The notes under the pieces: model-generated
The model's database searches: none
What the model was told of the DNA's origin: nothing
The model's input: only the letters and a program-made list of their open reading frames with translations
Source of the DNA: Petrosia ficiformis
Taxonomy: Eukaryota > Porifera > Demospongiae > Haplosclerida > Petrosiidae
Assembly (NCBI GenBank): GCA_947044365.1
Contig: OX345641.1
Coordinates: 4,930,460 to 4,994,459, forward strand
Length of the DNA stretch: 64,000 nucleotides
Direction: 5' to 3'
Shown here: positions 47,621 to 58,636 of the stretch, one piece after another
Layout: every line of letters begins with the position of its first letter
Numbering within the stretch: the first letter of the stretch is position 1
Position numbers and translations under genes: made by a program

Positions 47621-49389
47621 GAAAAGTCAACAAAAGAGTAGATAAGTGCATCCACATGCTGTTGAAAGTTGCAAGGGATACGGCGTTTGACGGACTGCTC
47701 AAAATAGAAAAGGGGAAAATTACTTACAAAATCACAGCTATTAATCGGCGACACAAAAGTAGTCTTCTCTTACCTGCTACATCCATACTAAGTTCTGCTA
47801 ACAATCAGTGGAATATTCAGTCCAATAGCAGCAAAGCAGTATACACAGTTACTCTAGATGAACCAGAATGTTCACTTAAATGTTCACTTCGATGCAATAT
47901 TTGCAAAATTTGTGTTCATATATCCTCCTGTACCTGTCTTGACTCGCTCATAACAGCAACAATTTGCCATCTAGTAGCTCTACACAATTCTTCAAATCAC
48001 ACGTCTTCAGCAACCAATCCAGCTATCACTAACACCATTACTGCTGTTGAAACTACAGTTGATTCTGATGCTGTTCTTTCTTGTCTTCATGATGAGGATG
48101 AAATATACTCTCAGCTAGCAACTAAACTAGCATACATAACAGTCAAAATCCCATCTTGTTCTGTAATAACTTTAGGACCTGTAGAAAAGCATATTAATGC
48201 TATTATAAGCTTAATAAATACTGATCAATATCAGCAAACAGTCTCTGCGTCACTTAATACTAGTATGCCAGAACCATCCAACAAACAAATACCGAAACAA
48301 AAACCATTTTCCAGTACACGTAAACATAACAAAAGCCCACAGTTAGAATAGCTAAACCAGATGATAAAGAAAAAAACAACATCATTTCATCACTAAAGAC
48401 AGGAAAGCAACTTTACATAACAAAAGAAGAGATTATTCGTAAGTTCAATAGTTAACAATAGTAGTGATGGATGAAAGTATTCAATAACTTGATATCAAGT
48501 CTGAGTAATAAACTATGTGCAAACATTTACATTAATACTGTTACATCTATTTTATAGATTATTTCAATGGAATGTAGAAAGTGCATAGTGGCATAATCAA
48601 GTATTGTGTCATAAGTACATGTACCATGATAGTGATACTCATCAAAAAATTGGTAACGTATCAAAATGAGTATCACCGATTACTAATCATTAGTGTACTA
48701 CATACAATTAGATTTATCTTTCTAATTTACAAGGTATGCTGAGTTATTTCAGCACCAAAGATAAAGTGAACAGAGTGGTTAATAAAGGCTACATCTTAAA
48801 AATTATTGATGTTAAAACTTCTGATATATCTGATGATGTAATAGAACAAAATTACGAGTCTGTCCATGAATACTTAGATGATGAATCCTGGCAACAAGTA
48901 CTGACAATTGGTTAGGATAATTGAAATAATTAAGTGCTGATTAAACTGTTTATCAATGTTTATATAGTGGAAAGCAAGAAAGAGACATGGAATTGTCATG
49001 CTTGTGAAGTTTTAACAACAAAGTTAAATATGATAGAATGTGACTGTTGTGACAGATGGTTTCACTGGTTAATTAGTATATACAATTTAGAAACCAAGTG
49101 AAAGGGCTATAAATTCAGTAATCTCATACAAAATGGCATGGGTAACAGTAGGCTAAAATATTATTAAAAATAAATATCATCGGCCCTTACGAAGTTAATT
49201 TGTCTGATTAAAATAAAGAAAAAAAAATCTGACAGGGGCTGTGCTGGAGTATCATCAGAACCAGATGATGAATGGATCTGTTATGAATGTCTCTTAAACC
49301 TGAAAAAAGCAAAAAAATCACTCCTGCACTCAATTGACACAAAAATAGTTTATTTATTACATTATGATTTTTGTTTACACAAAGTTTAG
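47621..49389 (+). CDS. SWIM zinc finger and PHD finger protein
   Basis: Exons 47621-48438, 48734-48910, 48968-49067 and 49236-49389 join with matching phases. Exon 1 has VNKRVDKCIHMLLKVARD, WNIQSNSSKAVYTVTL, then a Cys-rich block CSLRCNICKICVHISSCTC plus CHLVALH: the CxC-x(n)-CxH pattern of a SWIM finger, which follows MULE-type and similar transposase cores. Exon 2 is RMLSYFSTKDKVNRVV... with an acidic tail. Exons 3-4 form a PHD finger: WNCHACEV, MIECDCCDRWFHWGCAGV, DDEWICYEC. PHD fingers usually bind histone H3 tails. One frame slip occurs at about 48340, before VRIAKPDDKEK; otherwise open. The upstream transposase core is not in the window. It may be the C-terminal end of a transposon protein or a host gene derived from one. 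Related in style to the OTU/PHD gene at 58637. Confidence 0.6.
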
Positions 49390-50819
49390 ACTCATTGTTC
49401 TTTAGCACTTACTTGACAAGTCCAACAGCAAGCACGCCCAGCACCACAGAACCATCAGGCATGCGCACTTCCCACGCATTTAATTAAGGCAATTTTCCTG
49501 TGGCAACTTTGACATTAGCAGCTTTCGTGAAGTATTATAATTTATTATACAGAAAAGGTATATATCATTATAATTAACTTTATTGTTTTATCAATCTCTG
49601 TTCAATAGGACATGTATAATGAGCTGGACTCCAAGTCAGAATCTACAGAAGGTCTGCACTTTAAGTTTGATGTTAAAATCAATAACTGGCCTTTTTCCAT
49701 ACTTAGTTTTCGTGATTGATGATCACCCTGAGGAAATACCAGAGGAATGTGATATAAGGTTTTTTAAAATAGAATTACTACAGTGCTTTTGTGAGTTCTT
49801 GCAAAGTTTAGTATGCTTGGTAACTTAATAACGATGATGTCATTAAGCATGTGAATGGCTGCTTCAAGCAAGGCATTTACTTTAGTTCACGTTGAGCCCA
49901 TGACGTCATTTGATATAACTCTTGTTGTTGCAAGAACTCATGAAAATGCTGTAACTTCATAGCCGCTCATGCTCATGAAAATGAAACTATCGAGTAGTTA
50001 CTGTACATTTATGGGCATGAAAACTTTGCTACCAGATATCATCTGAAAGTTATTAAAATGAATAGTCATAACATTATAACTGAAAGTATTTATCAAAAGT
50101 CTAGTGTTCTTTTTTGATCCTTGTATGATGTGATGTCTGCTGGTAGTATTTTAAGATCACAGTAACCTTCTTCTCCACCTACACAGGTCAGGGTTAATTA
50201 CTCTTCCTAGACCAATAATTACAAGTCTTCTGGAGCCATCTCATTGAAGAGACCAACCCCATAACCACATCACATTGTATATTATAAATTTGAATTGTGT
50301 GAGGCCACAGCTGCTTGTAATCCAGACAGTGGCAGACCACATTCAAGGAGGGTTGTGTACTTCAAAAACAGCCTGGCTATATAGAACCCTGCATTAAATT
50401 ATACACTATATTGATCACATCCTAATTTGAGGGCATTGTGAATGTGAAAAGACTTTAATTATAATTGACATTGTAATCTGTAATTAATTAGTAGTAATGG
50501 ACTGATACATGTAAGAGGTTTACTGATATTCTGATAAGCCAATCTCTTATATCATCTTCTGGTTTCTGATTGAATGAAAAATGAGGATTTTCTCAATTAT
50601 TATGAGTATCATACAAGTGTTTAATAATATTATAAAGTAATGACATTATTAGTACACTTATTACAATATCAGTTACATCTCTCAGAAATAATCGATACTG
50701 ATACTAATGTAATAACCGCCATTGATCAGTACCGATTACTGATCCAATTATTGTTGCATCACTACTAATTACAATGTAGTTATACATTTAATCATTTATA
50801 CTATTTCATTTCTTTGTAG
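49390..50819. other. Gene-free stretch with repeats
   Basis: Holds copy 3 of the 40300-type repeat (49860-50205) and, at about 50490-50765, a repeat starting TAGTAATGGACTGAT and ending GTTGCATCACTACTA that looks like another hAT-type MITE. An exon-like island at 49609-49650 (DMYNELDSKSESTE) has no continuation in phase. Confidence 0.45.
49860..50205 (+). mobile_element. Interspersed non-autonomous repeat, copy 3
   Basis: Old copy of the family at 40300: ATCATCTGAAAGTTATTAAA, ACATTATAACTGAAAG, TTTTTTGATCCTTGTATGAT, GTCTGCTGGTAGTATTTT and CTCCACCTACACAGGTCAGG align in order. Confidence 0.5.
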
Positions 50820-53631
50820 TTTTGATCCTTATTTCAATATGGAGGAACTCATGAACACATACGACAAAATATCTGATAAGGTACTTAGTGAATCTTTATG
50901 TAGCTTTAAACAAGTATCAAAAAGTTTTAGTTCCCTGAAGAAACCTTCAGGACACAGAACATTTAATGGTTCAGTAGGTTCTATAGTACACATGCATTAG
51001 GTACATTTATGTGATGTATATACTCTTATACATGTAATACATAACTTTCATTTCCCTCACAAAATTTAAAGACCGCGGTCTTCTATACACATGTGTACGT
51101 GTGGTTAGTCATTCACACCAACCAACAAAGTCCCAGATTGATATATAGGCACCTCTTTTTTTAGGGAGGCAGTGTGGTGTAGTGGTTAGAGCTTGGACCT
51201 CTGAATCACAAGGTCAGTGGTTTTGTTCTTGGCATGCTGTTTCCTGGAAGGGAGTGTTCGTCTTTCTGTGGACTTCGTTGGTTCTTAAACACCTTTATGA
51301 TGGTTAATCCTACATAACTTCACTTCTATTCATATACATGTACATGGATGTACATTTAATACAGTGTTCTGCTCAGGAAGGGCCAGGATACAGTATGCAG
51401 CATGGTGGTTGGATCGAATGGATTCTAAGTAGCATTTAGCACTGTTCACCCAGTATATACTTAACTCTGTCTCAGTATGTACATGTATTATCTGAGAGGT
51501 GGTTTATTTGATAGAACACTGATAATACATGTACATGTGTAATACATCTGTCAGGTACATATACATGTGTATATCGTACTTATCCATCAAAATACTTGTA
51601 CATGTACATGACGTTCAGTTATTTGTACTTGTACATTTTTACATGTTCACATTAGGGCTGCAACGAATAGTAGTTTTATTGTATCCGGATATTCGCTTAG
51701 TTTAACGAACGAATATCCGGATATTCACTTGCTTTCAGAGATGTTTTGTCATAACTCGTTTCTAGTGAGATATTAAATATTAGCTCACCATTTTGCTGTT
51801 TACAGTTGCTATAGATGTTTATAACAACAGCCAAAGTTGTTTAAACTATCCATTCAGTACTCTACAGATGTAGAACGCCAGTAATACGGAGCAAGAGACC
51901 TCTCCGTGGCCATTTTATTGCAATTATAATGTCACGTGTTCAATTTCTAAGCATGCGCAAACATTAAAGGTATATCCGGATGCTAAAAATACATCCAGAT
52001 ACCAAAATAACGAACGATAAAGTGGATATTCGTTTCAGCCCTAGTTCGCATCATGTAAATCTTAAATACATGTACATATACATCTCTTTATAGCTAGTAA
52101 GAAGTTATCAAGTGAACGATAGTGGAGTATTCACAACACCTGAAGTATCTAATACTAAAAACATAGTGAACAGGTATAGAAAAAAACATACATATACATG
52201 TACATATGTATAGTCATATGTACATGTATATGAAATTACAATGTATGAGATTGCAATATACATGTACATTGCAGTGTTCTGCCCAGGATATTTAGAGTGG
52301 TGGTTGGATTCTACATCGCATTTAGTGCTGTTTATCCAGTATATACTTATTTCTGTCTCAGTAGCCTATATGTGTACATGTATGTATTATCTGAGAGGTG
52401 GTTAATTCATCTGAGAGGTGGTTATTCCCGACCAGTGTGGGCAGAACACTGACATTGCCAGAGTACTGTACATGACTACATGTAGTACATTTACATGGGT
52501 TCAAATCACACCTATGGCAACTCATTTTCATTTTTGCATTTGCCTCGGGTGTCGTCCGTCTTTCTTTCTTTCTTTCTTTGTTTTTTCCATCTCAAGTGTT
52601 ATCATGTATATACTTAGGTTTAGTGTTTGGTGTTTTTGGTGTTTTAATTACCCCGGCCTTCACTTATATGCTGAGTTTCAGTTAGCCTGTTCATACAGAT
52701 GTATGACATGTTTGATTTGGACTCTGCCAGCTGGGCTGCCTTGGTAGCTCAGATAGCAAGAACATCTGTCAGGAGTGCAGAGTGTTGTGGGTTCGAATCC
52801 TACCTGTGGCAACTCGTTTTTGTTTTTGCATTTCTTTCTTTCCATCTCAAGTGATATCATGTACATTGTATTTACTGTAGGAACTCCATACTAAAAATGG
52901 ACAAACCTAAAAATCCGTTCCCATCAAATCCAATTACTGAAGGGTTCTCTAAAAATAACCGGGTTTCTAAAATACCTATAAAATCAAATTTCCTACCTCC
53001 TCCATCGAATAAAGAGAGAGTTGTCTTACCTCCATCAAATAAAGAGAAAGGTGTGTCTCATTTACCATCAAGACAGGGCAGTGTTCGTCAAAAACCTAGT
53101 ATGATAAAGGAAACATATAAAAATCTTCCACAATCTTCTAAATACAGCCTAATTCCTCGTCATATATCATCATCTCCACCCAAAAAAGTTGCTTCGAAAA
53201 CATATCGTGCTGGTAAAAAAAGATCATTAAAGCTAGAACCAAGTACAAATGTAAGTGTAACAGTGAATGTATGAAATAGAGTTGTACATGTACATCAGTG
53301 TTTTAATACATGTATGTGGCGAAACATTGACACTGCACAGTTCTCTATTTGGACCAGATGACACAGTTAATTATGATTATGTTATCACTAACAGCATTAA
53401 CTCTTAGTTATTTGACTCAAGAGTTATAATATTTCTCTGAAAGCAAGCAAATATTTTGATATTCGTTTGTTAAAATAAACAAATATCAGGATATCAAAGC
53501 CCATCAAAATGCCTTACTAAAGGGTTATAGTTAATCGAAACAAAATGTAAGTTCTAATCTTCATTTCTATTCTTGCAACTCAGGAACCACCGCTGAAGAA
53601 GACAAAGAAAGTTACAGAAACCAAGATTTGA
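50820..53631 (+). CDS. Small basic Ser/Pro-rich protein, four exons
   Basis: Exons 50820-50880, 52094-52173, 52881-53250 and 53584-53631 join in phases 0, 2 and 0 with GT-AG sites and no internal stop. With ATG at 50839 the product is about 180 residues: MEELMNTYDKISDKLVRSYQ, then VFTTPEVSNTKNIVNRNSIL, a Lys/Ser/Pro-rich middle with a near-repeat PPSNKERVVL/PPSNKEKGVS, several basic clusters (SSPPKKVASKTYRAGKKR) and EPPLKKTKKVTETKI before TGA. Length of helix is small; it looks disordered and nuclear-targeted (KKTKK). Several Ser-Pro and Thr-Pro sites suggest kinase control, which is inference. I recognise no family. The exon may run on to a donor at 53646 if the TGA is a sequencing slip. The long introns hold SINEs and a hAT MITE. 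Confidence 0.6.
51164..51240 (+). mobile_element. tRNA-derived SINE head, second family
   Basis: GGCAGTGTGGTGTAGTGG, GAGCTTGGACCTCTGAATC and AAGGTCAGTGG follow the D-arm, anticodon-arm and T-arm layout of a tRNA, but the T-loop is decayed (TTTTGTTCTTGG). This head type is shared by many animal SINEs. The tail after 51240 has no clear end. Confidence 0.55.
51653..52043. mobile_element. hAT-type MITE with 8 bp target duplication
   Basis: It begins TAGGGCTGCAACGAAT and ends ATTCGTTTCAGCCCTA. Flanks GTTCACAT and GTTCGCAT differ at one of eight bases. Internally the palindromic ATATCCGGATAT occurs twice. It lies in an intron of the small basic protein gene. Confidence 0.85.
52490..52620 (+). mobile_element. 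tRNA-derived SINE, 5' truncated
   Basis: Starts at the T-arm (TGGGTTCAAATCACACC), followed by GGCAACTCATTTTCATTTTT, a (CTTT)n run and CCATCTCAAGTGTTATCATG. Same family as 15505 and 52737. Confidence 0.75.
52737..52870 (+). mobile_element. tRNA-derived SINE, full head
   Basis: A complete tRNA-like cloverleaf is visible: TGCCTTGGTAGCTC, an anticodon stem TCTGT/GCAGA with a 7-base loop CAGGAGT, and GTGGGTTCGAATCCTAC. The D-arm is damaged (AGATAGCAAGAAC) and the usual SINE body follows, so it is a SINE, not a working tRNA. The minus ORF containing VGFEPTTLC is its antisense translation. Confidence 0.8.
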
Positions 53632-53674
53632 CCATTCAGACCAAAGGTATAGTATTTATTGTAACCATTTTTTG

Positions 53675-54065
53675 GGATCATTCTTAAAAGCCCAAACGGG
53701 AAACATACAAGGGCTAGAATGGATCCTGTCTTTTACTGTCCGGATATCCGTTCATAATAACTGTTGTATATCTGGATATTTGCTCCAAAAATTCACGACT
53801 TGTTTGCACCCTTTTGTTGTAATTAACTGCAATAGATTGTTATGCAAGCAGCGTTAGTTTTTTACAGATCGTTCTGCACTCTATAAGCCAATAAAAGCTG
53901 GTAAAACGAAGCAAGACACTTATCAACTTCCATTTTATTGTAATTTCGATTTCACGTGTTTGGTTTCTGTGCAAATATTAACAAGTACCCTAATACAAAG
54001 AAACAGATCCGGATGTTCAGTTCACATGTAATTATTATCCAGATAATTGGGTATCCATTCCAGTG
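53675..54065. mobile_element. Old copy of the 51653 hAT MITE
   Basis: TGTCCGGATATCCGTTC, AGCCAATAAAAGCTGG, CATTTTATTGTAATT, TCACGTGTTTGGTTTC and CCGGATGTTC align in order with the intact element, with heavy divergence. Its ends are no longer recognisable. Confidence 0.55.
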
Positions 54066-54471
54066 TTTCCCCTAGGATAAATATTAAGGATGGGGAAGTG
54101 CATCAGTGATACATGACGTTTGGTAGGTCAACAATGTTCAATTAGCGTCATAAAACAGTGTTTTTCAGCATACACTTAAAGGGTGGGGCAGCGACATAGT
54201 ACATGTACCACCCTTTGGGGAAAACACTGATCTTGCAATTAGTATGTGTATACCACTCCCATTAAATTATAAACAAGACCATGTCAGTCATAATGACTTA
54301 AATCTGCTGAGCAAATTATTTCGACAGAAATAATTAATGCAGTTTGTGCAGAATTCCAACAAAATATGGTATCCAGAAATGGGGCAGGCCTCTTACCAAT
54401 ATTTAACAAAATGGGCGAATATTGAGTGTTTCAAAGGAAGACTTTTTTTATTTATTCAAATTGCTTTGCAG

Positions 54472-55038
54472 TAGGGCTGGGATGATTAATTAATCAATCA
54501 TTAATAGATTAATAGGTGAAATTGTTCTTATTATCAATTGTAAGTTTGTGATATCGATTATGCTTCCAAAAGACATACTTTTTGTTCATTAAATGGTAGG
54601 AGTTTCCTGCATTAATTCACTAATTGGCCTAATTACTTCCACTGTTTTTAATTGACAATTTGATGTTAGGCCACATAAACTAAATTCATTGTTTCTCATC
54701 CCCGCTCGCACCAATTATTATTGGGGGTCACGTGATCCTTACCACAGCATCACGTGACACTAGCTACACCGTAATGACCGTATCTGAGCAGTGGAGGAGA
54801 AAGGTGATTGATATAAGAGGCTATATATCTGACATGGTGCTGGTAATCGTTCAGATAAGGTCAGGATTAAAAATACTAAAACCTTGGTATTGTTGTGTGG
54901 TGTTTTTAATTATAAAAAGTGTTAAAATATAAATAGTAAATACCCGCCCGCCGCATTAATATTATGTAAACAAGAGGATGAGAAACAATGAATTTTGTTT
55001 ATGTGGCCTTAGTGATAATCAATTTCAGAATCTCAGTA
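54472..55038. mobile_element. hAT-type MITE split by another element
   Basis: Same family as 28657-28940: TAGGGCTGGGATGATTAAT start, TTCCAAAAGACATACTTTTT, AATTGGCCTAATTACTTC, then after the interruption GTGATAATCAATTTCAGAAT. The right end is lost after 55038. Confidence 0.8.
54669..55008. mobile_element. PIF/Harbinger-like MITE, 340 bp
   Basis: Terminal inverted repeats of about 34 bases (GGCCACATAAACTAAATTC, then ATTGTTTCTCATCC) bound the element, and TTA flanks both sides (54666-54668, 55009-55011). The sister hAT MITE at 28.9 kb has a single TTA at the matching position, so TTA is a 3-base target duplication, the TWA type of PIF/Harbinger. The ORF at 54732-54932 inside is unremarkable. 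Confidence 0.85.
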
Positions 55039-55193
55039 TATTTATTAATTACATGTTTATAAATGTAATTCTTTCCTATAGAGATCCATCACAACTTCCC
55101 ATGACTATGATAGCTACAATTGTCTGCTTCAAATTATATTTCATTGTAATATTGTTTGTAAGTACATGTATTGTTTATATAAATTATATTTCT

Positions 55194-55312
55194 ATTGGTC
55201 ATTGTGAAACCTTTATCAGAGAGTACGGTAGTACTCTCTATGTAGGGATGGCACAGAAAAACAATGGCCGCCCATACATTTCAATTGCAAGTGATGAGCT
55301 GAAATCTCTGGT
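55194..55312 (+). CDS. Exon-like island of unknown gene
   Basis: An open stretch reads IGHCETFIREYGSTLYVGMA, then NNGRPYISIASDELKSL, ending at a GTAATA donor. Composition is protein-like, unlike the AT-rich surroundings. I see no partner exons and no family. It could be an upstream exon of the OTU/PHD gene, or a fragment of another element. Confidence 0.3.
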
Positions 55313-55461
55313 AATATACAGAAAGAAGTTTTAATACACGCATATACCTATTCATATCTAGTGTTTTTATGACCACCAACACCATCTAGATGGCTAAAGA
55401 TTGTCGTTAAGGTAGAGAACCGGCGAGTGGCAAAACTGGCAAAATGTTCATCATAATAATA

Positions 55462-55768
55462 GAATAATAAAAAACATTTTCAATAAAAATGAGAAAGATG
55501 CAGGGATGTCAAAACCCAAAAAGCATGCGAACAAGTTTGGGAGGTTAACATAAAACCTAAATTTAAACAAACCACTTCCATATAACCCTACATAAGTACT
55601 TAAGCTACACCGCTGTAAAGAAAAATAAAAAGAGCTGTACTTATGTAGGGTTATATGGAAGTGGTTTGTTTAATTTTGGGTCCACCTAACCTTGTTCGCA
55701 TGCTTTTTGGGTTTTGACATCCCTACATCTTTCATTTTTATTGGAAATGTTTTTTATTATAATAATTA
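55462..55768. repeat. Long-arm foldback element, copy 1
   Basis: Arms of about 140 bases (ATGTCAAAACCCAAAAAGCA, GTTTAATTTTGGGT, CATATAACCCTACATAAGTA) face each other across a short loop near 55615. The outer edges continue into AAACATTTTC/GGAAATGTTTTTT. Confidence 0.85.
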
Positions 55769-55922
55769 TATACTTATTATTATTTTCCAGACAAATCATT
55801 TTTTTGTTTGTTGAACTATCACAATGATTCTATCACCATTCCAATCGCATTCGTTGTGAAATTCTGATGTACAAGTATCGAGATGATATCTTCAACTACT
55901 ATGAAAGAAGAGAGTTTCGATG

Positions 55923-56161
55923 TGAACAAGGTTGGAAGGTTAACGTAGGACCTAAAATTAAACAAACCACTTCCATATAACCCTACATAAGTACAGCTCT
56001 TTGTATTTTGCTTCACAGCAGTGTAAGTATGTAGGGTTATATGGAAGTGGTTTGTTTAATTTTAGGTCCTACGTTAACCTTCCAACCTTGTTTGCATGCT
56101 TTTTGGGTTTTGACATCCCTACATCTTCTTTCATTTTATTGGAAATGTTTTTTATTATTCT
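55923..56161. repeat. Long-arm foldback element, copy 2
   Basis: Same family as copy 1 with a shortened left arm that starts at AACAAGGTTGGAAGG; the right arm is complete through CATTTTATTGGAAATG. The paired ORFs at 55819-56016 and 56001-56204 share GLYGSGLFNFRSYVN because they read the two arms of the palindrome. The island 55789-55925 between the two copies is not recognisably coding. Confidence 0.85.
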
Positions 56162-58600
56162 TGTATTTAGTAAAGTAGGCTTTGTACATAAACTACATAT
56201 TTGAGACCATCACAATCCATGAAATCGAAGCAATTGGCATATATTAGGTTGGTTCTAATGTCACGAGAAACGACACATTAGATCCTTTAATTTCAGAAAA
56301 TACCAAAAATCCTAATATTATGTCACTTAATCTGATTGTGATAAAGTGCAGTAGTAATAGTGACTGAATTTTAGGATGTTTGGTAGTTTCTAAACTGAAG
56401 CTAGCGATCATTACTGGTTTCTATATTCTCATCATTCCAAACTTGATTATTTTGTAAACGGGAAACTTTATACTCAATATTTACATTCAGTAATTGTGTG
56501 TGTGTCTCAAAGTCCAGTCGTTCTTCACCAGACTATATATATGATTAATATTCAGCAAACAAGAAGAGTTGAAAAGGCATACAATTAAATGTAATTATTG
56601 AGTTCAGTCTACTCTGTTTGCTATTTTTATTACCTACTTTGACTGCAATATATATATATTATTTCACAAACTAGCTAGAATAATTATTGCCATTGCAAGT
56701 CTAGAAAAAGGGTATCCCCGTGTAGACCTATGGATGTTGAATTTAGAAAATAATTATGTTCAAGTAGAAAACTATGAGTGACATTTGATGAAGAGATCAA
56801 AATAATTATAATTATGGAAGGCTTGAAGAAATATCAGATGAAGAGAAAGATAAACACAAATGATTCAATTGTGCTCACACACATACAACGGATAGATTCT
56901 TTAATTTAAAAATGGTATTTAACTAGTGCATGACTTCACATACGTAATTAATAAATGCATTTCTGTACCACAAAGAATGTTCTGAAGTGTTGTAATTCTG
57001 AATATTTTTAGTTATTTGTTGGGCTATCATACCATTTCATGATAGAAAAAGCTTGTTTGCTTTTAATACTCCATCACAACATGGCATAACAATCCATCAA
57101 AGTAACCATTACTTCAATAAAAGAGCAGCTGATTTTAGAACCTCTAATTAACAGATGATTCCAGATAGAAGCTAGAAAATTTAATTTAAAACAACATTTT
57201 AAACTGACACTAGATAAATATTTGCAAGAGAAAAACTAACAGAGAACATAGAAAACAGGGGATGAATGCAACATAAGAACTGGCAAAGACAATTAGCTGT
57301 GATTCATACAGAGAACAACAGGAGTTGAAGACATACACAATCAAATGAGTTGACAAGAGCATCGAATTAGGATAAATCGATACTTAAGGAAATGTCAAAG
57401 ATCCTTAAATGAAATTATGTCACACTCTATGATACTATGAAGACATGTAATTATTGTAGCTAAGTTTAATGTGTTGTTATTCAATACTGTTACCAGTCTA
57501 TTATATATGTGAACAACAGGGCTTGGAGAGACACACAATTATTCAGTATAATGCACCTTTAAAATGAAATCCAATTCTGCATGGTTTAACATAGAAACTA
57601 GCAAAGATCCCTAGCTTCATTACCAATGATCCTTATCTTCCATCACTATTAAATGCTATTACCAGTCTATTATACAGTGAACAATTGGGCTTAGAGAGAG
57701 ACACAATTAAATGGAGTTATTCAGTATAATGCACCTTTAAAATGAAATCCAATTAGGGATGACTAACACATAGAAACTAGCAAAGATCCTTAGCTTCATT
57801 AGTAAAGATACTTATCTTCCATCACTATTAAATACTATTACCAGTCTATCATATATACTTGTGAACAACAAAAATTAAATGAGACTATTCTGTATAATGC
57901 ACACTTAAAAGCTAATGAAGTTATGGATGATTGGAATATAGAAATGATCAAAGATCCTTATCTTCGTTACTTAAACTTAACTACCAAAGATCCTTAATTT
58001 CTGTTTTTTATTTTATGGTGAAAAAAAGGAGTTAAAAACATGCAATTAAATGTAATTATTGAGTATCACATACCAAATTCACATTAAGGATGATTGGAAT
58101 ATAGAAACTAGTAAAGATCCTTAGGTTCATTACCAAAACTCCTTACGTGCTGTCACTATTAAATACTGTCACCAGTCAAAGATACAGTGAACAATAGGGG
58201 TTGGAGAGACACATAATTAAATGGAGTTATTCAGTATAAAAGGAAATCCAGTTAGGGATCAATGGACATAGAAACTAGCAAAAATCTGTTTAGTTTCACT
58301 TTACGTTTAGTTTACAAATTAAAAGATCTTTAGATCTGATCACTATAGATACTAATGTCTAATGTGCTAATGCATTACACAGCTTAAGTACATTAAATAT
58401 TGAGTATAATGTACCTTTAAATCAGGGTAGAATCATGTATAACAAAGCAGCAAATTAAAGTTTCTCAACTTAGAAACTACCATTATTCTTTCATTGTTAA
58501 TATTCCATGCAACTATTCTGCAACACAGTGAAGAACAAGATATCAGTGAAGAGAAATGCGAGTGACACAACCATTGAGGTACATCTGCTGCTTAGCTCAA
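56162..58600. repeat. Satellite of about 170-190 bp units
   Basis: From about 57100 to 58300 at least five units carry ATAGAAACTAGCAAAGATCC, TTCATTACCAAAGATCC, CACTATTAAATACTATTACC, AGTCTATTATA, GAGAGACACA and TATTCAGTATAATGCACC. More diverged text of the same kind extends back to about 56550. No coding seen. Confidence 0.8.
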
Positions 58601-58636
58601 CAATTAAACTAGTGGGTGTGGCTGGGACGAGCTGTA

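Noticed and set aside
15505..52811. Functional tRNA genes at 15505, 51170 and 52737
   Set aside because: The anticodon arm, T-loop or D-arm respectively is damaged and SINE bodies follow.
52678..52866. Minus ORF with VGFEPTTLC as a gene
   Set aside because: It is the antisense reading of a tRNA-derived SINE head, a well-known false protein.
55819..56204. Two ORFs sharing GLYGSGLFNFRSYVN as a repeat protein
   Set aside because: They read the two arms of a palindromic foldback element.
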